A DNA stretch of 64,000 bases. Origin: Bradyrhizobium yuanmingense. GTDB lineage: Bacteria; Pseudomonadota; Alphaproteobacteria; Rhizobiales; Xanthobacteraceae. The first letter of the stretch is position 1; every line of letters starts with the position of its first letter. The position numbers and the translations under genes are program-made. Where the stretch lies: NCBI RefSeq assembly GCF_029167105.1, contig NZ_JARFML010000006.1:186001-250000 (forward strand), read 5' to 3'. Positions 24,898 through 33,172 of the stretch are shown piece by piece. The notes under the pieces were generated by a model that was not told the DNA's origin, did no database searches, and saw only the letters and a list, made by a program, of their open reading frames with translations.

Positions 24898-25424
24898 CCT
24901 GATCCATCCTTGCCATCGAAGGCTACGGATACGAATCCAGGGCGGAGCTCATGTCTGTCGCGATGGCTGGCCTTTCTTGGCATATGCCATCGCCGGCCTC
25001 TTGCTTCGCCCAGTCCACCGATCGCGAAATCAAGAGAACGCTCGCGACCTTCAACTCTAAGGGCGTCTGCGTCTAAAATGATCCCAGCCTAATCCGGCGT
25101 CAATAGAGCAATAGAGGTGCCCGAATTGGTGTGATTGCCGGTGCTGGCAAACCGACAAGCATCCGGTGCCCATGTTCGGTTTGGGTGATGCAACGCACAA
25201 ATCCGTGCTGGTGCGCAATTCACCCAACCGTGAATGCAACCGTGCTCCGCGCGCGCTAAGCTTGCCGGACAGGTCGCGACGGGTTCCGTCCGGCCAGGCT
25301 CGGTTGCTGAACCTGGGTTGCCGTACCCGGACCCATCGCGTTTCCTGCTCGTCAGGCGGACACGCGTAGCTGAAGAGCGCGTGTTGTCGAAAACCCGCGA
25401 TTTTCAGCTCGGGAGGCTCCGTAC
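24898..25424. other. 527-bp intergenic region with several hairpins
   Basis: This stretch separates divergent coxM and the DUF2189 gene. It contains a 12-bp palindrome TGGCATATGCCA (24978-24989), TTGCC-N6-GGCAA (25135-25150), a large two-part hairpin (TTGGGTGA 25181-25188 with TCACCCAA 25220-25227, inner stem CGCAC 25194-25198 with GTGCG 25211-25215), and GCCGGAC 25264-25270 with GTCCGGC 25288-25294. No FixK-type box was seen. The open frames here (for example 25166-25369) look non-coding. An sRNA or unusual leader is possible. Confidence 0.5.
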
Positions 25425-26330
25425 ATGGCCACTCTGTACTCCCACGACATCAGGCGGCGCGCATTCGGCGAAGCGACCTCCTATCCCATTCGCAAGATCA
25501 GCTTGTCCGACTTGACCGAGGTCCTGCGCCTGGGTTGGAATGATTTCCAGGCGATGCCGAGCCACGCGATCGTCGTGTGCCTGATTTATCCCGTTCTCGG
25601 TCTCGTCCTGTTCAGGATGGTGCTCGGCTATTCGGTGCTGCCGCTACTGTTTCCGCTGGCCGCCGGCTTTGCCTTGATCGGTCCTTTTGCCGCGGTCGGT
25701 CTCTACGAACTCAGCCGTCGTCGCGAGCGCGGCGAGGAGGTCGAAGCATGGGATGCGATCAAGGTGCTGCGCGCACCGTCGTTCGGCGCCATGGTCGAAC
25801 TCGGCGTGCTCCTGCTGGTCCTGTTCGGGGCCTGGATCGGTGTCGCGAACGCAATCTATGTCGCGATCTTCGGTCACGCTGCGGCCGCAAGCATACCCGA
25901 CTTCGCAACTCGCGTGCTGACGACGCCCGAAGGCTGGTCGCTCATCATCATCGGCTGCGGTGTCGGCTTCCTGTTTGCGGTTGTGGCATTGTGCGTCAGC
26001 GTCGTGTCATTTCCGTTGATGCTGGACCGTCATGCGACGGCGATCGACGCGATCCGCACGTCGCTCCGAGCGGTGGCGGCCAATCCGGTTGCGATGGCCG
26101 GATGGGGCCTCATCGTGGCGGCGCTGCTCGTGATCGGCTCGCTGCCGCTCTTCGTCGGTCTCGCCGTCGTTCTGCCGGTGCTCGGTCATGCCACCTGGCA
26201 CCTCTATCGGCGGGTGGTCGAGCCCAATCCGAACCCACCGGATGCACCGCTTCCGCCCCGGAAGGGCAGGCGCTACGCAGCAGACTTTCCGGCCAATCTC
26301 TTCCCCTGGAGCCGCGAGGGCGAGCCATAA
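25425..26330 (+). CDS. DUF2189 integral membrane protein
   Basis: The 301-residue protein starts behind CTCGGGAGGCTC. After a soluble N-terminus (FGEATSYPIRKISLSDLTEVLRLG in outline), it has six hydrophobic helices in three pairs, including AIVVCLIYPVLGLVLFRMV, LPLLFPLAAGFALIGPFAAV, VELGVLLLVLFGAWIGV, GWSLIIIGCGVGFLFAVVAL and LPLFVGLAVVLPVLGH. The GxxDFQAMPSHA and PFAAVGLYELSRRRERGE segments mark DUF2189, a family common in alphaproteobacteria with unknown role. It is divergent from the oxidase operon. Confidence 0.88.
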   Translation: MATLYSHDIRRRAFGEATSYPIRKISLSDLTEVLRLGWNDFQAMPSHAIVVCLIYPVLGLVLFRMVLGYSVLPLLFPLAAGFALIGPFAAVGLYELSRRRERGEEVEAWDAIKVLRAPSFGAMVELGVLLLVLFGAWIGVANAIYVAIFGHAAAASIPDFATRVLTTPEGWSLIIIGCGVGFLFAVVALCVSVVSFPLMLDRHATAIDAIRTSLRAVAANPVAMAGWGLIVAALLVIGSLPLFVGLAVVLPVLGHATWHLYRRVVEPNPNPPDAPLPPRKGRRYAADFPANLFPWSREGEP

Positions 26331-26382
26331 CAGCGGAACGGCCGCGCTGGGACGCCTGCGCGAAGCATGACAGAGCGACGGC

Positions 26383-27552
26383 CTACTTCTGCTGCTGCGG
26401 CAGGAAGGTCGGGCCGACCGAGCGGATCGGCTTGTTCTCTGACGCGGGGCTCGCGTCCGCGGGCGGCGTGGCGACCGGTGCGGCAGCAGTTGCTGGTGCA
26501 GGAGCCGCGCCTTTCTTGGCATTGGCAGGCTGCGGCGCGCCCTTGTTGAGCCGTTGCTGCTGCATCTTCCTGGCGCCTTCCTCGGTGACGATGATGTCGC
26601 CCTGCTGCTCGGCCGCGGCCTTGTCATCGGCCGATTTCAGCGCATCCGCCCAGGTCTGTCCCGCCGCCTTGCAGGAGCAGGACGGGTTGAACTCGCTGCG
26701 GAATTTGAATGCGGTCGGCAGCGCCGTGTAGGGCTGGCCGCCGATCGAGACCGCCGCGTTCATGTCCTCGCCGGGATTGCGATGGCTGTAGAGCACGGCT
26801 TCCGCGGCCGGGCACAGCGCCTTGCAGGTCTTCTCATCGTCAGGGAAGCGCGCCGGCACGGTGGCAAAGGAGATCGGGAAATAAGCGCCGTCGCAGGTGC
26901 GCACGCAGACGGTGCGGAAGGTGCCGGATTGCGGGCCGAGATCGGAGGGCGGCATGGCTTGCGGATTGTTCGGGTTGTTGCCGCCGAACAGATTGCTGAG
27001 GAAGTTGCCGCCGCCTTGCTGCTGCACGGCGTTGGCATATTGCGGGCCGCAATTATTCTGCGCCAACGCCATCAGCACCGAGCGGCGCTGGTTGTCGCGC
27101 TCCGGGTTGGCGCCGGGGCCGCCGCGCAGCCGCTCGAGGCTGCCGGTAATCTGGTCCAGATTGGCGCGCATCTGCTGGATCTGGGTGTTGACCGGGCCGC
27201 ACTGCGCCGACTGGCCGTTGAACAGCGAGAAGAAGCCGGAGGAATCGCAGCCCATGCGCTTGGCCTGCATGGTGACACGGTCGAGCTCGGCCTGCTGCTT
27301 GGCCTGGGAATCCTGGTAGCGGCGGATCTGCTCTTCGCGCGCGGCATCACCTCCGCCGCGATCGAGCGCGGCGAGTTGGGCTTCCAGCCGCACGCACATC
27401 GGGTTCGGTCCGAGCCCGTTCTGGCCGGGCTGCGGCGGCGGGCCGGCCTGCGCCAAAGCGCCATTGGCGAGCACGACTGTGCCGAGGAGCACGGTGCAGG
27501 CAAGGAGGGAGCGGGCACGGAGGAGAGAGAGGAATTCAGGCATATCCGCCAT
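26383..27552 (-). CDS. Secreted DUF2865 protein
   Basis: This 389-residue protein has a signal peptide (core SLLACTVLLGTVVLANGALA), then a coiled-coil-prone segment rich in Gln, Glu and Arg (RLEAQLAALDRGG ... QAKQQAELDRVT), a central Cys-containing domain (RTVCVRTCDGAYFPISF, KTCKALCPAAEAVLYSH, NPSCSCKAAGQTW) typical of DUF2865, and a low-complexity Ala/Pro tail ending FLPQQQK. The eight or so cysteines suggest disulfides in the periplasm. The ATG at 27552 and the ATG at 27543 are both possible starts. The function of the family is unknown; it may bind the cell wall. Confidence 0.87.
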   Translation of the reverse strand: MADMPEFLSLLRARSLLACTVLLGTVVLANGALAQAGPPPQPGQNGLGPNPMCVRLEAQLAALDRGGGDAAREEQIRRYQDSQAKQQAELDRVTMQAKRMGCDSSGFFSLFNGQSAQCGPVNTQIQQMRANLDQITGSLERLRGGPGANPERDNQRRSVLMALAQNNCGPQYANAVQQQGGGNFLSNLFGGNNPNNPQAMPPSDLGPQSGTFRTVCVRTCDGAYFPISFATVPARFPDDEKTCKALCPAAEAVLYSHRNPGEDMNAAVSIGGQPYTALPTAFKFRSEFNPSCSCKAAGQTWADALKSADDKAAAEQQGDIIVTEEGARKMQQQRLNKGAPQPANAKKGAAPAPATAAAPVATPPADASPASENKPIRSVGPTFLPQQQK

Positions 27553-27704
27553 TCTAGCGAGGTCGCGGCCCGGCGTAACTTTCCAACTGACTTACCAAGT
27601 AAGTTGGGGGCCGAAGCGCGCCCTCCCAATAGCCGCTTCCTGCGGCACCGTCACGTCGTTTCGGGGGCCGAACTGGTCCTAAGGTCCGCCAGCTCCGAGG
27701 GAAT

Positions 27705-27998
27705 TCAGCGCTGGCAGGTGATTGCAACATATTCGTCGCAACGGCCATGGGAGCAGTTTGTGCCGGTTTTGGGGACGGAGCCGGTAATTTCGTCGGGATC
27801 GACCCGGCGATAGCTTGATGCCTTCGCAAAATCTCGTGACTGGCAATAGGTGCGTGCGGCGGAGGCGCCGCATGTGTCGCCCTTGGTGTCGTTCTTGGCC
27901 AGGCACTGGTCGGCGATGATGAAGACGCGGGTCTCGGCGCACGCCTGAGATGCTGCAAGGAGCGAGGCGCCGAAAATGAGCGCAAGCAGGGATCGCAT
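27705..27998 (-). CDS. Small secreted cysteine-rich protein
   Basis: The 97-residue product has a clear signal peptide (MRSLLALIFGASLLAASQAC, cleavage likely near ACA-ET) and a mature part of about 75 residues with seven cysteines, for example ADQCLAKNDTKGDTCG, TYCQSRDF and NCSHGRCDEYVAITC. The pattern suggests a disulfide-stabilised periplasmic protein. It lies about 150 bases before the DUF2865 gene on the same strand. No named family is recognised. Confidence 0.75.
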   Translation of the reverse strand: MRSLLALIFGASLLAASQACAETRVFIIADQCLAKNDTKGDTCGASAARTYCQSRDFAKASSYRRVDPDEITGSVPKTGTNCSHGRCDEYVAITCQR

Positions 27999-28124
27999 GA
28001 AAATACCGGGGGCAAAAAATTAGGGAACCGCGGGTTCCAGAATGGGCTCAAATGGTTAGGGGATCATGAACCCTCCGGGCAGGCCGCGCCCCGTGCGGAG
28101 GCAAAAACGGCATTTTCGCGGCCC

Positions 28125-28154
28125 TTGACGCCAGGGCCCGCGGTGGCCCATATG
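28125..28154 (+). promoter_or_regulatory. Possible sigma-70 promoter upstream of cysS
   Basis: TTGACG at 28125-28130 is a near-consensus -35 element, 18 bases before CATATG at 28149-28154, a weak -10. It would start transcription just before the short leader frame at 28162. Only the -35 is convincing. Confidence 0.3.
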
Positions 28155-28161
28155 TGGCCGC

Positions 28162-28212
28162 ATGAACGGTCTCCTCGCCATTTGCGCCATTTGCCGCGAG
28201 ATTACGAGCTAG
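28162..28212 (+). CDS. Possible 16-residue Cys-containing leader peptide before cysS
   Basis: An ATG at 28162 opens the short frame MNGLLAICAICREITS, with two cysteine codons (TGC) four codons apart, 76 bases before the cysS start. A 7-bp hairpin with one G-T pair (GCTAGCG 28208-28214, CGCTGGC 28218-28224) spans its stop codon, followed by a T-rich run TCTTTTCT at 28233-28240. This resembles a leader-peptide attenuator sensing charged tRNA-Cys, but there is no good ribosome-binding site before the ATG, so it is a hypothesis. Confidence 0.3.
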   Translation: MNGLLAICAICREITS

Positions 28213-28288
28213 CGATTCGCTGGCTGGAGCCGTCTTTTCTCAAACACATTGAGAGCCTTGGACGCCCGGCCGAGAGGGATGGGTTGTC

Positions 28289-29671
28289 ATGGAATTGCGT
28301 CTTTACGATACGCTGAGCCGGGAAAAGCGCACCTTCGTGCCGCTCGATCCGAACAATGTCCGCATGTATGTCTGCGGACCGACGGTCTATGACTTCGCCC
28401 ATATCGGCAATGCGCGGCCGGTGATCGTGTTCGACGTGCTGTTTCGGCTGCTGCGCCACATCTACGGCGAGGCGCACGTCAAATATGTCCGCAACATCAC
28501 CGACGTTGACGACAAGATCAACGACCGCGCCGCGCGCGACTTTCCCGGCCTGCCGCTGAACGAGGCCATTCGCAAGGTCACCGAGCAGACCGGCAGGCAG
28601 TTTCATGCCGACGTCGATGCGCTCGGCGCGCTTCGGCCGAGCGTCGAGCCGCGCGCCACCGAGCATATCGGCGAGATGCGCGAGATCATCGAGAAGCTGG
28701 TCGCTGGCGGCTTTGCCTATGTCGCCGAGGACCACGTGCTGTTCTCGCCGCAGGCGATGAACGCGGCCAATTCCGCGCTGCCGCGCTATGGCGCGCTGTC
28801 GAAGCGCTCGCTCGACGAGATGATCGCGGGCGCGCGGGTCGATGTTGCGCCCTACAAGCGCGATGCGACCGACTTCGTGCTGTGGAAGCCGTCGAAGCCG
28901 GGCGAGCCGTCCTGGCCGTCGCCATCAGGCATCAAGGCGGAGGGACGTCCGGGCTGGCACATCGAGTGCTCGGCGATGGCTTGGAAGCATCTCGGCGAGC
29001 ATTTCGACATCCACGGCGGCGGCATCGATCTCGTGTTTCCGCACCATGAGAACGAGGTCGCGCAGACCTGCTGCGCCTTCCATCGCGAGCGCATGGCGAA
29101 TTATTGGATGCACAACGGCTTCTTGCAGGTCGAGAGCGAAAAGATGTCGAAGAGCCTCGGCAACTTCATCACGATCCACGAACTGCTCAGGGACTGGCCG
29201 GGTGAGGTGCTGCGCCTCAACATGCTGAAGACGCATTACCGCTCGCCGATCGACTGGACCATGAAGTCGCTGGAGGAGAGCGCCAAGACCCTCGACGACT
29301 GGTATCGCGTCGCGGCCGATGTCGCGCCCGGCGAGCCGGCTGCGTCGGTGGTCGAACCGCTGCTCGACGACCTCAACACGCCGCAGGCGATCGCGGCGCT
29401 GCACGGCCTGCGCGGCAACGATATCGCAAGTCTTGCGGGCTCGTTGCGGCTGCTCGGATTCCTCTCCGAGAGCGCGGCGCAGTGGGAAGGGCGCAAGCAG
29501 CAGGCGAGCGGGGTCGACGCCAAGGAGGTCGAGCGCCTGCTCGCGGAGCGGACAGCTGCGCGTAGCCGCAAGGACTTTGGCGAGTCCGATCGCATCCGCG
29601 ATCTGCTCGCTGCGATGGGCGTTACGATCAAGGACTCCAAGGAAGGCACGACCTGGGAGATCGCCCGATGA
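28289..29671 (+). CDS. cysS: Cysteinyl-tRNA synthetase
   Basis: CysRS charges tRNA-Cys with cysteine. The 460-residue class I synthetase has the zinc-ligand Cys in [10 protein letters not shown], the HIGH-type signature AHIGNAR, further zinc-site residues in WHIECSAMA and FPHHENE, and the KMSKSLGN loop. The C-terminal DALR-type helical domain ends TTWEIAR. The stop overlaps the next start (ATGA at 29668), so it heads an operon with a membrane microprotein, a GNAT acetyltransferase and cimA. Two other features upstream (possible promoter and leader peptide) may govern it. Confidence 0.97.
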   Translation: MELRLYDTLSREKRTFVPLDPNNVRMYVCGPTVYDFAHIGNARPVIVFDVLFRLLRHIYGEAHVKYVRNITDVDDKINDRAARDFPGLPLNEAIRKVTEQTGRQFHADVDALGALRPSVEPRATEHIGEMREIIEKLVAGGFAYVAEDHVLFSPQAMNAANSALPRYGALSKRSLDEMIAGARVDVAPYKRDATDFVLWKPSKPGEPSWPSPSGIKAEGRPGWHIECSAMAWKHLGEHFDIHGGGIDLVFPHHENEVAQTCCAFHRERMANYWMHNGFLQVESEKMSKSLGNFITIHELLRDWPGEVLRLNMLKTHYRSPIDWTMKSLEESAKTLDDWYRVAADVAPGEPAASVVEPLLDDLNTPQAIAALHGLRGNDIASLAGSLRLLGFLSESAAQWEGRKQQASGVDAKEVERLLAERTAARSRKDFGESDRIRDLLAAMGVTIKDSKEGTTWEIAR

Positions 29672-29781
29672 AACGGCCCGACACGCCATTTCCGCGGCAC
29701 TGGCTCTATTACATCGCGTTGAAGATCGCGCTGCTCGCCGGCGCGGTGGCGATCGTGCTCAAGCTTTATGGGGTGTGGTGA
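29668..29781 (+). CDS. 37-residue membrane microprotein coupled to cysS
   Basis: The ATG at 29668 overlaps the cysS stop in an ATGA, and the frame ends 5 bases before the acetyltransferase start. The peptide is a short basic N-terminus ([15 protein letters not shown]) and one hydrophobic helix ([20 protein letters not shown]) ending VW. The coupling on both sides and the clean TM pattern argue that it is translated. No function is known. It is easy to miss by standard gene callers because of its size. Confidence 0.65.
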   Translation: MKRPDTPFPRHWLYYIALKIALLAGAVAIVLKLYGVW

Positions 29782-29786
29782 GGACG

Positions 29787-30278
29787 ATGGGACAGACTTT
29801 GCCAAAGCCCGCACTGAGGCCCTTCCTTCCGGCGGATGTGCCGATCCTCGCCGCGATCTTCGCCGCCAGCATCGAGGAATTGACCGGCGACGATTATAGC
29901 GAGGCGCAGCAGGAAGCCTGGATGGCCGCGGCCGAGGACGAGGAGTTCGGCAAGCGGCTTGCGTCCGACCTGACGCTGATCGCGACGCTGGAAGGCTCGC
30001 CTGTCGGCTTCGCCTCGCTGCGCGGCAACGATCACATCCGCATGCTCTATGTGCATCCGGCCGTCGCCGGGCAGGGCATCGCGACCATGCTGGTCGATGC
30101 GCTGGAGAAGCTCGCCGGCGGCCGCGGCGCCAACAGTCTCTCGGTGGACGCCAGCGATACCGCGGAGGGCTTCTTCGCCAAGCGCGGCTACACCGCCCAG
30201 CAACGCAACAGCGTCACTGTGAATGACGAGTGGCTCGCCAACACCACGATGAAAAAGACGCTCGGAGCAGGGCAATGA
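29787..30278 (+). CDS. GNAT-family N-acetyltransferase
   Basis: The 163-residue protein has the GNAT acetyl-CoA-binding signature: the strand IRMLYVHPAVAGQGIATMLV, with the Q-x-x-G-x-A pyrophosphate loop, and the C-terminal GFFAKRGYTAQQRNSV region. The N-terminal half (LRPFLPADVPILAAIFAASI) is the usual substrate-binding half. The ATG at 29787 follows AGGACG. It overlaps cimA by 4 bases (ATGA). The acceptor substrate is unknown, though the operon with cysS and cimA hints at amino-acid metabolism. Confidence 0.9.
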   Translation: MGQTLPKPALRPFLPADVPILAAIFAASIEELTGDDYSEAQQEAWMAAAEDEEFGKRLASDLTLIATLEGSPVGFASLRGNDHIRMLYVHPAVAGQGIATMLVDALEKLAGGRGANSLSVDASDTAEGFFAKRGYTAQQRNSVTVNDEWLANTTMKKTLGAGQ

Positions 30279-31873
30279 GCAAGCAGCGTCTCTATCTGTT
30301 CGACACCACGCTGCGCGATGGGGCGCAGACCAACGGCGTCGACTTCACGCTGGCCGACAAGCAGGTCATCGCGGCGATGCTCGATGACCTCGGCATCGAC
30401 TATGTCGAGGGCGGCTATCCCGGCGCCAATCCGCTCGACAGCGAATTCTTCGCGACCAAGCCCAAGCTCAATCATGCGCGCTTCACCGCCTTCGGCATGA
30501 CGCGGCGGGCAGGCCGGTCGGTGTCCAACGATCCGGGCGTCGCGGGGCTTTTGGAAGCGAAGGCGGATGCGATCTGCTTCGTGGCGAAGGCGTCGGCCTA
30601 TCAGGTGCGCGTCGCGCTGGAGACCACGAAGGAAGAGAACCTCGCCTCGATCCGCGACAGCGTCGCGGCGGCGAAGGCCGCCGGCCGCGAGGTGATGCTC
30701 GATTGCGAGCATTTCTTCGACGGCTACAAGGAGGACGCCGCCTTTGCGCTTGCCTGCGCCAAGGCCGCCTATGAGGCCGGTGCGCGCTGGGTGGTGCTAT
30801 GCGACACCAACGGCGGCACCATGCCCGATGAGGTCGAGGCCATCGTCAGAGACGTGACCAGGCACATCCCCGGCGATCACGTCGGCATCCACGCCCATAA
30901 CGACACCGAGCAGGCGGTGGCCAATTCGCTCGCCGCGGTGCGTGCCGGCGCGCGCCAGATCCAGGGCACGCTGAACGGCCTCGGCGAGCGCTGCGGCAAT
31001 GCCAATCTCTGCTCGCTGATCCCGACGCTGAAGCTGAAGACGGGGTTTGCCGACGCTTTCGAGATCGGCGTCACCACGGAGAAGCTGGCGACGCTCGTCA
31101 AGGTGTCGCGCACGCTCGACGACATGCTCAACCGCGTGCCGAACCGGCATGCTCCTTACGTCGGCGAGAGCGCCTTCGTCACCAAGACCGGCATCCATGC
31201 CTCCGCCGTGCTGAAGGATCCGCAGACCTACGAGCATGTGTTGCCGGAGCTGGTCGGCAATCACCGCAAGGTGCTGGTGTCCGACCAGGCCGGGCGCTCC
31301 AACGTCATCGCCGAGCTCGACCGCGCCGGTATCCCTTACGAGAAGAGCGATCCGAAGCTGACGCGTCTCGTCGAGGAATTGAAAGAGCGCGAGGCGGCCG
31401 GCTACGCCTACGAATCCGCCAACGCCTCGTTCGAGCTCCTGGCGCGCCGCACGCTCGGCAAGGTGCCGCATTATTTCGAGGTCGAGCAGTTCGACGTCAA
31501 TGTCGAGCAGCGCTATAACGCGCTCGGCGAACGCGTCACGGTGGCGCTCGCGGTGGTCAAGGTCGACGTCGCCGGCGAGCATCTGATCTCGGCGGCCGAA
31601 GGCAACGGTCCCGTCAACGCGCTCGACGTCGCGCTGCGCAAGGACCTCGGCAAGTACCAGAAATTCATCGAGGGCCTGACGCTGATCGACTATCGCGTCC
31701 GTATCCTCAACGGCGGCACCGGCGCGGTCACGCGCGTGCTGATCGAGAGCGAGGACGAGAACGGCGATCGTTGGACCACCGTCGGCGTCTCCCCGAACAT
31801 CATCGACGCCTCGTTCCAGGCGCTGATGGATTCGGTGATCTACAAGCTCGTGAAGTCGGACGCGCCGGCGTAG
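30275..31873 (+). CDS. cimA: Citramalate synthase
   Basis: CimA condenses pyruvate and acetyl-CoA to citramalate, giving a threonine-independent route to isoleucine. The 532-residue protein has the catalytic signature LFDTTLRDGAQTNGVDF with the metal Asp and Arg, the GIHAHNDTEQAVANSLAAVRAGA segment with metal-binding His pair, the NGLGERCGNANL motif, and a C-terminal LeuA-type regulatory domain (about residues 400-530). Length and motifs fit TIGR00977 rather than ordinary 2-isopropylmalate synthase. The start overlaps the acetyltransferase stop. Leu or Ile feedback would act on the C-terminal domain. Confidence 0.9.
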   Translation: MSKQRLYLFDTTLRDGAQTNGVDFTLADKQVIAAMLDDLGIDYVEGGYPGANPLDSEFFATKPKLNHARFTAFGMTRRAGRSVSNDPGVAGLLEAKADAICFVAKASAYQVRVALETTKEENLASIRDSVAAAKAAGREVMLDCEHFFDGYKEDAAFALACAKAAYEAGARWVVLCDTNGGTMPDEVEAIVRDVTRHIPGDHVGIHAHNDTEQAVANSLAAVRAGARQIQGTLNGLGERCGNANLCSLIPTLKLKTGFADAFEIGVTTEKLATLVKVSRTLDDMLNRVPNRHAPYVGESAFVTKTGIHASAVLKDPQTYEHVLPELVGNHRKVLVSDQAGRSNVIAELDRAGIPYEKSDPKLTRLVEELKEREAAGYAYESANASFELLARRTLGKVPHYFEVEQFDVNVEQRYNALGERVTVALAVVKVDVAGEHLISAAEGNGPVNALDVALRKDLGKYQKFIEGLTLIDYRVRILNGGTGAVTRVLIESEDENGDRWTTVGVSPNIIDASFQALMDSVIYKLVKSDAPA

Positions 31874-31883
31874 CTTTCCGGGA

Positions 31884-31960
31884 GTCATTCCGGGCGGTCC
31901 GCAGGACCGAACCCGGAATCTCGAGATTCCGGGTTCACGCTTCGCGTGCCCCGGAATGAC
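31884..31960. repeat. REP-like element (GTCATTCCGGG family)
   Basis: The element begins GTCATTCCGGGCGG at 31884 and ends with the inverse GCCCCGGAATGAC at 31960. Its middle holds ACCGAACCCGGAATCTCGAG and GATTCCGGG, giving nested hairpins. The same ends recur at 60770-60890. It lies between cimA and the VOC-family gene. Confidence 0.8.
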
Positions 31961-31979
31961 TGCGGGAGGGAGGACGGCT

Positions 31980-32357
31980 ATGATCGACCACATCTCCGTC
32001 GGCGTCAGCGATCTCGAACGCGCCGCAAAATTCTACGAAGCCGCGCTCGCCGCCCTCGGCCTCGCGCGCCTCGTCACGCGGCCGCGGACGATCGGGTTCG
32101 GCAAGGCCTATCCGGAGTTTTGGATCAATCTGCGCGAGGGCATGCCGCGTGTCGCGCCGGAGAGCGGCGTGCACATCTGCCTGCGGGCGAAAACCACGGC
32201 CGAGATCGATGCGTTTCACGCAGCTGCGCTGTCCGCTGGCGGCGCCTCCGACGGCGCACCGGGCCTTCGCCCGCACGATCGCGTGCGCTACTACGCCGCC
32301 TTCGTCACCGATTGCGACGGCAACCGGATCGAGGCGGTGACGTTTCCGCAGGAATAG
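31980..32357 (+). CDS. VOC-family (glyoxalase-like) protein
   Basis: The 125-residue protein is a single VOC domain: MIDHISVGVSDLERAAKFYE at the start with the metal-type His, HICLRAK in the middle and the terminal GNRIEAVTF with a metal-type Glu. The Gly-rich AALSAGGASDG loop is typical. The longer frame from 31956 is less likely because the repeat element ends at 31960. Members act as glyoxalases, fosfomycin-resistance-like enzymes or dioxygenases; no specific role can be assigned. Confidence 0.88.
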   Translation: MIDHISVGVSDLERAAKFYEAALAALGLARLVTRPRTIGFGKAYPEFWINLREGMPRVAPESGVHICLRAKTTAEIDAFHAAALSAGGASDGAPGLRPHDRVRYYAAFVTDCDGNRIEAVTFPQE

Positions 32358-32365
32358 AAGGCTGC

Positions 32366-32971
32366 CTACAGCCGCCGGGCCACGTCGGGCGCGAGATCGC
32401 GCTGGTCGTCGGGAATCTGCGCCGCCGCGGCGCGCAGCCGTGGGATGATCTCCTCGACCTTGTCCGCCTTCAGGATATCGACGGTGAGGCCGGCGCGGAT
32501 GAACTGGGTCTGCCGCATGTGGGCCACCAGGGAGAACAGCGGCTCCCAGAAGCCGTCGACATTGGCGAGCAGCACGGGCTTGGCGTGACGGCCGAGTTGC
32601 TGCCAGGTCAGCTGCTCCACCAGCTCCTCCAGCGTCCCGAGCCCGCCCGGCAGGGCCACGAAGGCGTCGGAGCGCTCGAACATCAGCCGCTTGCGCTCGT
32701 GCATGTCGGGCGTGACGACCATCTCCTGCACGCGCGTCAGCGCATTCTCGCGCATCCGGAGGAAATCGGGGATGATGCCGGTGACCATGCCGCCGTGATC
32801 CAGCACGGAGGTCGCGACCGCGCCCATCAAACCGAGCGAGCCGCCGCCATAAACGAGACGGATCTTGTTTTCCGCCAACGCTCTGCCGAGCGCCTTCGCC
32901 GCTTCAATGAAGTTGGGATTTGTTCCAGGGCCGGAGCCGCAATAGACACAGACGGTTTTGATAGTGCTCAT
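32366..32971 (-). CDS. LOG-family protein (TIGR00730)
   Basis: The product of about 201 residues has the LOG signature LPGGLGTLEELVEQLTWQQLG and the Rossmann start VCVYCGSGPGTNPNF, with YGGGSLGLMGAVA. LOG proteins release free cytokinin bases or act as nucleotide 5'-monophosphate nucleosidases; in bacteria the role is often purine nucleotide hydrolysis. The ATG at 32971 is used; another ATG at 32980 is in frame and neither has a clear ribosome-binding site. It is monocistronic, facing the VOC gene tail to tail, with 8 bases between. Confidence 0.9.
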   Translation of the reverse strand: MSTIKTVCVYCGSGPGTNPNFIEAAKALGRALAENKIRLVYGGGSLGLMGAVATSVLDHGGMVTGIIPDFLRMRENALTRVQEMVVTPDMHERKRLMFERSDAFVALPGGLGTLEELVEQLTWQQLGRHAKPVLLANVDGFWEPLFSLVAHMRQTQFIRAGLTVDILKADKVEEIIPRLRAAAAQIPDDQRDLAPDVARRL

Positions 32972-33172
32972 TGGTGCCATGATGCATTGCAGCGAAGTGG
33001 CGTCAAGCCCAAACGGTGATTCGATACTTCCGGGAATTTACCGGTAAATCGCGACAAACAATCGAAGATTCGCCATCTGGCGGGGTGCGCGGGCATCGGG
33101 AAGGCTCTATATGACGGGCGAAAATCGTTAATCGCAGTTTCGCCCGCATCCGGCGGGCTTTCGGGTTTGTTG

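Noticed and set aside
25135..25150. TTGCC-N6-GGCAA as a FixK box near the oxidase operon
   Set aside because: The element is 16 bases rather than 14, so the half-site spacing is wrong.
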